Under the pieces are notes generated by a model. That model was not told where the DNA came from and made no database searches. It saw only the letters and a list, made by a program, of their open reading frames with translations. Below are positions 23,579 to 29,329 of a stretch of 29,329 nucleotides of DNA, piece after piece. Within the stretch, counting starts at the first letter, position 1, and the number at the start of each line of letters is the position of its first letter. Source of the stretch: RCIO01 sp964629765 (GTDB lineage: Bacteria; Pseudomonadota; Alphaproteobacteria; Rhizobiales; Rhizobiaceae). The position numbers and the translations under genes are program-made. The DNA lies in contig CAZVTK010000045.1 of assembly GCA_964629765.1 (NCBI GenBank), forward strand, positions 1-29,329, written 5' to 3'.

Positions 23579-24754
23579 ATGGCACCGCAGCGGGTCTATC
23601 TGGACCACAATGCCGGCGCGCCCCTCCTTCCGGAGGCGCGGGCGGCGATGCTCGCGGCCATGGATGCCGCCGGCAACGCCTCGTCAGTGCATGGCGAGGG
23701 CCGAGCCGCGCGCCGTCTGGTCGAGTCCGCGCGCCGCGAGGTCGCCGCGCTCGCCGGCGCGCAGCCCCAGCATGTGGTCTTCACCTCGGGCGCGACCGAG
23801 GCGGCCAACACGCTGCTCGCGCCGCGCTGGACGATGGGCCGCGCCCCGCTCGCCTTCGGCGCGGTCTATGTCAACGCCGCCGACCATCCGGCGACGCTGG
23901 CCGGCGGGCGCTTCGATCCCGCCGACGTGCATGTCTTCGGCGTCGACGGCGCCGGCATCGCCCGGCTGGACGAACTGGAGCGGATGCTCGCCGCCCACGA
24001 CCGAGGGCGGGGGCTGCCGCTGGTGGCGATCCACGCGGCCAACAACGAGACCGGTGTCATCCAGCCGGTCGCCGAAATCGGGCGCATCGTCCATGCGGCC
24101 GGCGGAGTCCTGGCCGTCGATGCCGCGCAAGCCGCCGGCCGCATTCCTCTCGATATTTCAGACGGTACGGCAGATTTTCTTATCCTGTCCGGGCACAAGC
24201 TCGGCGGGCCGCAGGGCGTCGGCGCCATCGTCGGGCGGGCCGACCTGATGATGCCAGCGCCGCTGGTCCGCGGCGGCGGCCACGAGCGCGGTTTTCGCGC
24301 CGGCACCGAGAATGTCGCAGCCATGGCGGGATTTGGCGCAGCCGCGCGCGTGGCGCTGGCGAGCATGGGCGAGATCGGGGGCGAGATGGAGCGGGTGCGC
24401 GCGTTGCGCGACGCGCTGGAGGCGCAGGTGCTCGCGCTGGCGCCCGGCTCAAGCGTGATCGGCGCCGGCGCGCCCCGGCTGGCCAACACGTCGAGCTTCG
24501 CCCTGCCGGGCATCAAGGCCGAGACGGCGCTGATCGCCTTCGACATGGATGGCATCGCGGTTTCGGCGGGCTCGGCCTGCTCGTCGGGCAAGGTAGGGCC
24601 GAGCCATGTGCTGAAGGCGATGGGCATTGGCGGCGGCGAAGGCGCGATCCGCGTCTCGCTCGGCCGCGCGACCGGCGAGGCCGAGATCGGGCGGTTCATC
24701 GAATCGCTGTCGCGCCTTCTGGCGCGCAGCGGCGGGCGTGAACGCGCCGCGTGA
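23579..24754 (+). CDS. sufS2: Cysteine desulfurase, NifS/IscS-like group, first gene of the suf operon
   Basis: This PLP enzyme takes sulfur from cysteine as a persulfide for Fe-S assembly. It has 391 aa. Features are YLDHNAGAPL near the N-terminus, SSVHGEGRAAR, the aspartate/glutamine PLP contacts in VDAAQAAG, PLP-binding Lys207 in LSGHKLGGPQG, and active-site Cys334 in SAGSACSSGKVGPSHV. The SACSSG loop marks it as IscS/NifS-like (group I), unlike the SufS gene at the end of this operon. The symbol follows the Agrobacterium/Rhizobium operon naming. The start is ATG at 23579; GGGAAA lies a few bases upstream, and ATG at 23537 is an alternative. The iron-responsive boxes and promoter at 23349-23446 precede it. 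No iscR-like gene is next to it, and 178 bases separate it from sufB. Confidence 0.93.
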   Translation: MAPQRVYLDHNAGAPLLPEARAAMLAAMDAAGNASSVHGEGRAARRLVESARREVAALAGAQPQHVVFTSGATEAANTLLAPRWTMGRAPLAFGAVYVNAADHPATLAGGRFDPADVHVFGVDGAGIARLDELERMLAAHDRGRGLPLVAIHAANNETGVIQPVAEIGRIVHAAGGVLAVDAAQAAGRIPLDISDGTADFLILSGHKLGGPQGVGAIVGRADLMMPAPLVRGGGHERGFRAGTENVAAMAGFGAAARVALASMGEIGGEMERVRALRDALEAQVLALAPGSSVIGAGAPRLANTSSFALPGIKAETALIAFDMDGIAVSAGSACSSGKVGPSHVLKAMGIGGGEGAIRVSLGRATGEAEIGRFIESLSRLLARSGGRERAA

Positions 24755-24779
24755 TGTCGGTTCGGGCGCGCGGAAGCGG

Positions 24780-24818
24780 GCCCATGTGAACCCGGGCGTG
24801 GATGCGCGCCCATGTGAA
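24780..24818. repeat. Short direct repeat in the sufS2-sufB gap
   Basis: GCCCATGTGAA occurs at 24780-24790 and again at 24808-24818, 28 bases apart start to start. Spacing near three helical turns would put both copies on the same face of DNA. No known operator matches. It may be a chance or slippage repeat. Confidence 0.5.
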
Positions 24819-24854
24819 AATGCAGGCGGGCCGTGCACAACGGACCCCGTGACA

Positions 24855-24860
24855 CTATAT
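24855..24860 (+). promoter_or_regulatory. -10-like CTATAT upstream of sufB
   Basis: CTATAT is a perfect alphaproteobacterial -10 hexamer, 73 bases before the sufB ATG. The sequence 17 bases upstream (CGTGCA) is a poor -35. If used, it would give an internal promoter for sufBCDS independent of the iron boxes. Confidence 0.3.
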
Positions 24861-24932
24861 GCCGCGTGTGCGAGAAGCGCGCGATTTTCGAAGACGGCCG
24901 GGCCTTGAACCCGGCATGGATGGAGAAAGCCG

Positions 24933-26444
24933 ATGCCTGCGGTGCAGGAAACGATCGAGCAGGTCCGCAAGATCGATGTGGACCAGTACAAATACGGCTT
25001 CGAGACGAAGATCGAGACCGACAAGGCTCCCAAGGGCCTGTCGGAGGACATCATCCGCTTCATCTCGGAGAAGAAGGACGAGCCGGCGTGGATGCTCGAA
25101 TGGCGGCTCGCCGCCTATCGCCGCTGGCTGACCCTCGAGGAGCCGACCTGGGCGCGCGTCGAATATCCGAAGATCGATTTCCAGGACATCCACTATTACG
25201 CGGCGCCGAAGAACCAGTCCGGCCCGCGCTCGCTCGACGAGGTCGATCCCGAGCTGCTGAAGGTCTACGAGAAGCTGGGCATCCCGCTCAGGGAGCAGGA
25301 GATTCTGGCCGGCGTGCAGAAGCAGGCCGATCCCGAAACGGCTAACGACAATGTTTACAAGTCGGGCCGCGTCGCGGTCGACGCGGTGTTCGATTCCGTG
25401 TCCGTGGTGACCACGTTCAAGGAGGAGCTGGCGAAGGCCGGCGTCATCTTCTGCTCGATCTCCGAGGCGATCCGCGAGCATCCGGAGCTGGTGCAGAAAT
25501 ATCTCGGCTCCGTGGTGCCGACGACGGACAATTTCTACGCCACGCTGAACTCGGCTGTCTTCACCGACGGCTCCTTCGTCTACGTGCCGAAGGGCGTGCG
25601 CTGCCCGATGGAGCTGTCGACCTATTTCCGCATCAACGAGAAGAATACGGGCCAGTTCGAGCGCACGCTGATCATCGCCGACGAGGGCGCCTACGTGTCC
25701 TATCTCGAAGGCTGCACGGCGCCGCAGCGCGACGAGAACCAGCTTCACGCGGCCGTGGTCGAGCTGGTGGCGCTGGACGACGCCGAGATCAAGTACTCGA
25801 CGGTGCAGAACTGGTATCCCGGCGACGCCGAGGGCAAGGGCGGCATCTACAATTTCGTCACCAAGCGCGGCGACTGCCGCGGCGACCGCTCCAAGATCTC
25901 GTGGACGCAGGTCGAAACCGGCTCCGCCATCACCTGGAAGTACCCGTCCTGCATCCTGCGCGGCGACGGGAGCCAGGGCGAGTTCTATTCGATCGCCGTA
26001 TCGAACGGCTACCAGCAGATCGACAGCGGCACCAAGATGATCCATCTCGGCAGGAACACGGTGAGCCGCATCATCTCCAAGGGCATCTCGGCCGGCCACT
26101 CGAACAACACCTATCGCGGCCAGGTTTCCGTGCACCGCAAGGCGGAAGGCGCGCGCAACTTCACCAATTGCGACTCGCTGCTGATCGGCGCGAACTGCGG
26201 CGCGCACACCGTGCCCTACATCGAGGCGAAGAACGCCAGCGCGCGGCTGGAGCACGAGGCGACCACGTCGAAGATCTCCGAGGACCAGCTCTTCTACGTG
26301 ATGCAGCGCGGCATCCCGGAGGAGGAGGCGATCGCGCTGATCGTCAACGGCTTCGTCAAGGACGTGATCCAGGAATTGCCGATGGAGTTCGCCGTCGAGG
26401 CGCAGAAGCTCATCGGCATCTCGCTGGAGGGGAGCGTCGGATGA
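24933..26444 (+). CDS. sufB: Fe-S cluster assembly scaffold protein SufB
   Basis: SufB is the scaffold on which the SufBC2D complex builds a nascent Fe-S cluster from persulfide sulfur. It has 503 aa, the usual length. Recognisable blocks are KYGFETKIETDKAPKGLS near the N-terminus, KPxx-type core segments such as SAVFTDGSFVYVPKGVRC, EGCTAPQRDENQLHAAV, the beta-helix block RGDCRGDRSKISWTQVETGSAITWKYPS, and the C-terminal NCDSLLIGANCGAHTVPYIE, which holds the Cys equivalent to the cluster-assembly Cys405 of E. coli. It ends with a SufD-interacting RGIPEEEAIALIVNGF. The start is ATG at 24933, with GGAG 7 bases upstream. Its stop overlaps the start of the next small gene by 4 bases (ATGA). Confidence 0.98.
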   Translation: MPAVQETIEQVRKIDVDQYKYGFETKIETDKAPKGLSEDIIRFISEKKDEPAWMLEWRLAAYRRWLTLEEPTWARVEYPKIDFQDIHYYAAPKNQSGPRSLDEVDPELLKVYEKLGIPLREQEILAGVQKQADPETANDNVYKSGRVAVDAVFDSVSVVTTFKEELAKAGVIFCSISEAIREHPELVQKYLGSVVPTTDNFYATLNSAVFTDGSFVYVPKGVRCPMELSTYFRINEKNTGQFERTLIIADEGAYVSYLEGCTAPQRDENQLHAAVVELVALDDAEIKYSTVQNWYPGDAEGKGGIYNFVTKRGDCRGDRSKISWTQVETGSAITWKYPSCILRGDGSQGEFYSIAVSNGYQQIDSGTKMIHLGRNTVSRIISKGISAGHSNNTYRGQVSVHRKAEGARNFTNCDSLLIGANCGAHTVPYIEAKNASARLEHEATTSKISEDQLFYVMQRGIPEEEAIALIVNGFVKDVIQELPMEFAVEAQKLIGISLEGSVG

Positions 26445-26662
26445 ACGAGAAGGTCGAGAATCTGGTTCTTGAGCAGTTGAGGCCCATCCGGGCCGACATG
26501 TCGGCCATGAAACATGACATGTCCGGCATGAGGGCGGAGATGCTGATCATCCGGCAGCACATGGCCGGGCTGCTCGGCTCCCAGACGTTGCATGACGGCG
26601 AGATCGCGGAGCTCAAGGTGCGGCTGGATCGCATCGAAAAGCGGCTCGAACTGGCGGACTGA
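26441..26662 (+). CDS. 73-aa coiled-coil protein between sufB and sufC
   Basis: This small gene overlaps the sufB stop (ATGA), with GAGGGGAG 6 bases before its ATG, and it ends 2 bases before the next small gene. The translational coupling is strong evidence that it is real. The 73-residue product is helical: it opens ENLVLEQLRPIRADM, contains a Met-rich repeat (DMSAMKHDMSGM), and closes EIAELKVRLDRIEKRLE with clear heptads. It has no Cys and no membrane segment. I recall many rhizobial and other alphaproteobacterial paralogues opening with a xxNLVLEHLRxIR pattern, scattered in unrelated contexts and without known function. A role in SufBCD assembly or oligomerisation is possible, but a passenger gene is equally possible. 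It has no counterpart in E. coli sufABCDSE. Confidence 0.85.
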   Translation: MNEKVENLVLEQLRPIRADMSAMKHDMSGMRAEMLIIRQHMAGLLGSQTLHDGEIAELKVRLDRIEKRLELAD

Positions 26663-26664
26663 CG

Positions 26665-26823
26665 ATGGACCCCGTCACGCTCTCCTTCTACGCGGTGGTG
26701 TGCGGGCTGCTGGCCGGCTTCGCGCCGGCGGCGAGCCGCGCCTTCCGCATCGCGCTGGGCATTGGCGTCGGGCTGGTGGCGGCGTCGGTGCTGCCGCCGC
26801 TGAGGGCGTCGCTCGGGATTTGA
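26665..26823 (+). CDS. 52-aa two-helix membrane protein between sufB and sufC
   Basis: ATG at 26665 lies 2 bases after the coiled-coil gene's stop, and the frame ends TGA at 26821-26823. The 52-residue product starts MDPVTLSFYAVVCGLLAGF. It has two hydrophobic segments (about 5-20 and 28-45) joined by a short basic loop (ASRAFR), so it should form a membrane hairpin. One Cys sits in the first helix. Codon usage is GC-ending like its neighbours, and spacing is operon-like, with sufC starting 46 bases later. I recall similar MDPVTLS-type small proteins in rhizobia but know no function. A membrane protein in a cytosolic Fe-S operon is unexpected. Confidence 0.8.
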   Translation: MDPVTLSFYAVVCGLLAGFAPAASRAFRIALGIGVGLVAASVLPPLRASLGI

Positions 26824-26869
26824 ACGGCATGCGCCGGACGGCGCGGCAATCGAACGGAAGAACAGGAAA

Positions 26870-27625
26870 ATGCTGGAAATCAGGAACCTTCACGCCCGCA
26901 TCGCCGAGGACGGCACCGAGATCATCCGCGGCCTGAACCTGACGGTGAAGGACGGCGAGGTCGCCGCGATCATGGGGCCGAACGGCTCGGGCAAGTCGAC
27001 GCTCAGCTACATCCTCGCCGGGCGCGAGGACTACGAGGTCACCGAAGGCGACATCCTGTTCAACGGCGAGTCGATCCTCGGGATGGACCCGGCCGAGCGC
27101 GCCGCCAAGGGTGTGTTCCTCGCTTTCCAGTATCCGATGGAGATACCGGGCGTGGCGACCATGGAGTTCCTCAAGGTGGCGCTCAATTCGCAGCGCAAGC
27201 AGCGCGGCGAGGAGCCGCTGAAGGTGTCCGAGTTGCTGGCGCGCGTGAAGAAGGCGGCCGGCGAGTTGCAGATGGACATGGGCATGCTGAAGCGCCCGCT
27301 CAATGTCGGCTTCTCGGGCGGCGAGAAGAAGCGCGCCGAGATCCTCCAGATGAAGCTGCTGGAGCCCAAGCTTTGCGTGCTCGACGAGACCGATTCCGGC
27401 CTCGACATCGACGCGCTGAAGATCGTGGCGGAGGGCGTCAACGCGCTGCGCTCGCCCGACCGCTCGATGGTGGTCATCACCCACTACCAGCGCCTGCTCG
27501 ACTACATCGTGCCCGACAGCGTGCATGTGCTGTTCAAGGGGCAGGTGGTGAAGTCGGGCGACAAGACGCTGGCCCACGCGCTGGAAGCCGAAGGCTATGC
27601 CGGCGTGCTGGGCGAGGCGGCATGA
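26870..27625 (+). CDS. sufC: Fe-S cluster assembly ATPase SufC
   Basis: SufC is the soluble ABC-type ATPase of the SufBC2D complex; ATP hydrolysis drives the rearrangement that opens the SufB-SufD interface. It has 251 aa, the normal size. Walker A is GPNGSGKST at 36-44, the Q-loop lies in AFQYPMEIPG, the ABC signature is FSGGEKKRAE at about 148-157 (the SufC form), Walker B is LCVLDETDSGLD, and the switch His is in VITHYQRLL. The start is ATG at 26870, 46 bases after the small membrane gene, with GGAAGAACAGGAAA upstream. sufD starts within about 10 bases of its stop. Confidence 0.98.
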   Translation: MLEIRNLHARIAEDGTEIIRGLNLTVKDGEVAAIMGPNGSGKSTLSYILAGREDYEVTEGDILFNGESILGMDPAERAAKGVFLAFQYPMEIPGVATMEFLKVALNSQRKQRGEEPLKVSELLARVKKAAGELQMDMGMLKRPLNVGFSGGEKKRAEILQMKLLEPKLCVLDETDSGLDIDALKIVAEGVNALRSPDRSMVVITHYQRLLDYIVPDSVHVLFKGQVVKSGDKTLAHALEAEGYAGVLGEAA

Positions 27626-27635
27626 GGTGCCGGTT

Positions 27636-28910
27636 GTGAATATGGCCGTGAACATGCACGCTGCCCCGAAGATGACGCCCGCCGAGGCGGCGCTGGTCGA
27701 GGCGTTCGCCGGCAAGGTCGCCGACCTGCCGGGCGATCCTGGCATGATGGTGCTGCGCGACAACGCGGTGGAGGCCATCAAGGCGGGGCTGCCGACGCGG
27801 CGCATCGAAAGCTGGCACTATACGGACCTGCGCCGGCTGCTGACCGCGGTGCCGGCTGCGCAGAACAACGTTTCCACGGCGCTTGCCGCGCTGGTCGCCG
27901 GCAGCACGGTGGTCGACGCGACGCCGGATGCCGGCGCTCGCCTGCCCACCGTCGCGGGCGCCACGATCGAGCGGCTGGCGCCGAGGCTGATCGCGGGCGA
28001 GCTGACGGCGCTGATCGAGCCCAAGGGTTTTGACGACGCGGTCGGCACCGTCAACGCCGCCTTCGTCGAGGACGGCATCGCGGTTTCGGTCGAGGCGGGC
28101 GCGGCGCTCGAAGCGCCTGTCGAATTGCAGAACCACCATGCCGGCGGGCAGGTGCATACGCGCCTCCTGGCACGAGTCGGCGCGGGGGCGAAGGCGGTGT
28201 TCGTGGAGCGCCATTCCGGCACGGCCCCGGCGCTGGTCTCCTGCGTGTCCGACCTCGACGTGGCCGACGGGGCCGAAGTGGTGTGGATCGTGCTTCAGGA
28301 GCAGCCCGCCGACGCCACGCATCTGGCCCAGCTCAACGCCACCATCGGCAAGGACGCGAGCCTGACCGTCTTCGTCATGAATACGGGCGGCAGGCTGGTG
28401 CGGCAGGAGCTGCGCGTCCAGGCGGCCGGCGAGAACTGCCGGTTCACGCTGCGCGGCGTCAACCTGCTCACCGGCGAGACGCATAGCGACGTGACCATGG
28501 TGCTCGACCACGCGGCCTACGGCGCGACCTCGACGGAGGTGGTGCGCAACATCGTCCTCGGGCGTGCGCATGGCGTGTTCCAGGGCCAGATCCGCGTCGC
28601 GCGCGAAGCGCAGAAGACCGACGCCAAGATGGCCTGCAACACGCTGCTGCTGTCGGACGAAGGCGAGTTCTCGATCAAGCCGGAGCTGGAGATCTTCGCC
28701 GACGACGTGGCCTGCGGCCATGGCGCGACGGTGGCCGAGATCGACCGCAGCCATTTGTTCTACCTGATGGCGCGCGGCATTCCCGAGAAGGAGGCGCGCG
28801 GGCTTCTGGTCAAGGCGTTCCTTGCCGAGGTGATCGAGGAACTGGAGGACGAAGCGCTGGTCGAGCCGCTGGAGGCGAGGCTGGACCAGTGGTTCGCGGA
28901 GCATGGATAA
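27636..28910 (+). CDS. sufD: Fe-S cluster assembly protein SufD
   Basis: SufD pairs with SufB and helps iron entry during cluster assembly. It has about 424 aa. The N-terminal helical part has PTRRIESWHYTDLRRLL, a hallmark of SufD. The central beta-helix follows, and the C-terminal block has FSIKPELEIFADDVACGHGATVAEID, containing the Cys-x-His segment whose His is needed for iron acquisition in E. coli SufD, then LFYLMARGIPEKEARGLLVKAF. GTG at 27636 is preferred because GAGG lies 8 bases upstream; ATG at 27642 is the alternative. The stop at 28908-28910 overlaps the sufS start by 8 bases, which should couple translation of the two. Confidence 0.96.
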   Translation: MNMAVNMHAAPKMTPAEAALVEAFAGKVADLPGDPGMMVLRDNAVEAIKAGLPTRRIESWHYTDLRRLLTAVPAAQNNVSTALAALVAGSTVVDATPDAGARLPTVAGATIERLAPRLIAGELTALIEPKGFDDAVGTVNAAFVEDGIAVSVEAGAALEAPVELQNHHAGGQVHTRLLARVGAGAKAVFVERHSGTAPALVSCVSDLDVADGAEVVWIVLQEQPADATHLAQLNATIGKDASLTVFVMNTGGRLVRQELRVQAAGENCRFTLRGVNLLTGETHSDVTMVLDHAAYGATSTEVVRNIVLGRAHGVFQGQIRVAREAQKTDAKMACNTLLLSDEGEFSIKPELEIFADDVACGHGATVAEIDRSHLFYLMARGIPEKEARGLLVKAFLAEVIEELEDEALVEPLEARLDQWFAEHG

Positions 28911-29329
28911 TCTCGTCGCCCCCTACGACGTCGAGGCCATACGCCGCGACTTCCCGATCCTGTCGCGGCAGGTCCACGGCAAGCCGCTCGTCTATCTCGA
29001 CAACGGCGCGTCGGCGCAGAAGCCGCAGGCAGTGATCGACGCGGTCACGCACGCCTATTCCAGCGAATACGCCAACGTGCATCGCGGCCTGCATTTCCTG
29101 TCCAACGCCGCCACGGACGCCTATGAGCGCGCTCGGGAAAGCGTGCGGCGCTTCCTCAACGCGCCGTCGGTCGACAATATCGTCTTCACCTCCAACACCA
29201 CCTCGGCCATCAACACGGTGGCCTATGGGTTTGGCATGCCGCGCATCGGCGCGGGCGACGAGATCGTGCTCTCCATCATGGAGCACCATTCCAACATCGT
29301 GCCGTGGCATTTCCTGCGCGAGCGCAAGG
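28903..29329 (+). CDS. sufS: Cysteine desulfurase SufS, N-terminal part (cut by window edge)
   Basis: SufS is the group II cysteine desulfurase that passes sulfur to SufB, usually via SufE or SufU. The 142 visible residues match the family: YDVEAIRRDFPILSRQVHGKPLVYLDNGASAQKP, YANVHRGLHFLSNAATDAYE, NIVFTSNTTSAINTVAYGFG and the substrate-binding SIMEHHSNIVPWHFLRE. The PLP lysine and active-site Cys lie beyond the window. The start is ATG at 28903, overlapping the end of sufD by 8 bases in another frame; GGAG lies just upstream in the sufD coding sequence (GCGGAGC). This is the second desulfurase of the operon, distinct from the first by its SufS-type N-terminus. Rhizobial operons typically continue with a sufE/sufT-like gene and sufA. 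Confidence 0.96.
   Translation, partial: MDNLVAPYDVEAIRRDFPILSRQVHGKPLVYLDNGASAQKPQAVIDAVTHAYSSEYANVHRGLHFLSNAATDAYERARESVRRFLNAPSVDNIVFTSNTTSAINTVAYGFGMPRIGAGDEIVLSIMEHHSNIVPWHFLRERK

Overview
The window reads as core chromosome of a high-GC alphaproteobacterium of the Hyphomicrobiales (Rhizobiales), most like a Phyllobacteriaceae/Mesorhizobium-type genome. This rests on gene order (dsbA-like, aroQ, accB, accC; sufS2-sufB-sufC-sufD-sufS), RNase E with an interrupted S1 domain, the prfB leader, and rhizobial-style iron-control motifs. These are family and synteny arguments read by eye; no database search was run. I saw no rRNA, tRNA, CRISPR, insertion sequence or prophage. Genes are densely packed in short divergent and convergent blocks.

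Layout. (1) 1-3870, minus strand: an M48 peptidase with TPR-like tail, a DsbA-like thiol oxidoreductase, aroQ, then accB and accC, the last cut by the window edge. (2) 4017-5168, plus: a class I aminotransferase, ending at a perfect bidirectional terminator shared with rne. (3) 5232-8123, minus: rne, with a long upstream region (8124-8803) carrying a 13-nt tandem repeat. (4) 8804-14030, plus: an AMIN/Amidase_3 N-acetylmuramoyl-L-alanine amidase, penicillin-binding protein 1A, and prfB with its programmed +1 frameshift. prfB contains a 10-N assembly gap followed by 36 bases of unusual composition. (5) 14081-16080, minus: an M23 peptidase, a 23-codon membrane peptide gene and a BCP-type peroxiredoxin. 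(6) 16179-19559, plus: a giant AsmA/YhdP-like protein, convergent with tyrS (minus), which is divergent from anmK (plus). (7) 22076-23316, minus: a DUF1508 protein with a histone-H1-like tail, and an alpha/beta hydrolase. (8) 23349-29329, plus: an iron-sulfur assembly operon running off the right edge.

How the genes work together. Two themes stand out. One is envelope building and recycling: PBP1A, amidase, M23 peptidase, AnmK, M48 peptidase, DsbA-like protein and the AsmA-like protein. The other is Fe-S assembly: a first cysteine desulfurase (sufS2), sufB, two small unnamed genes (a 73-aa coiled coil and a 52-aa two-helix membrane protein), sufC, sufD and sufS. Upstream of this operon lie an Irr-type ICE box placed at the likely transcription start and a perfect dyad that fits the RirA IRO pattern TGA-N9-TCA.

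The best candidates for something under-described are the two small genes inside the suf operon, the two-box iron control region, the DUF1508/H1-tail fusion and the 23-aa membrane peptide. The N-gap in prfB is most likely an assembly problem.
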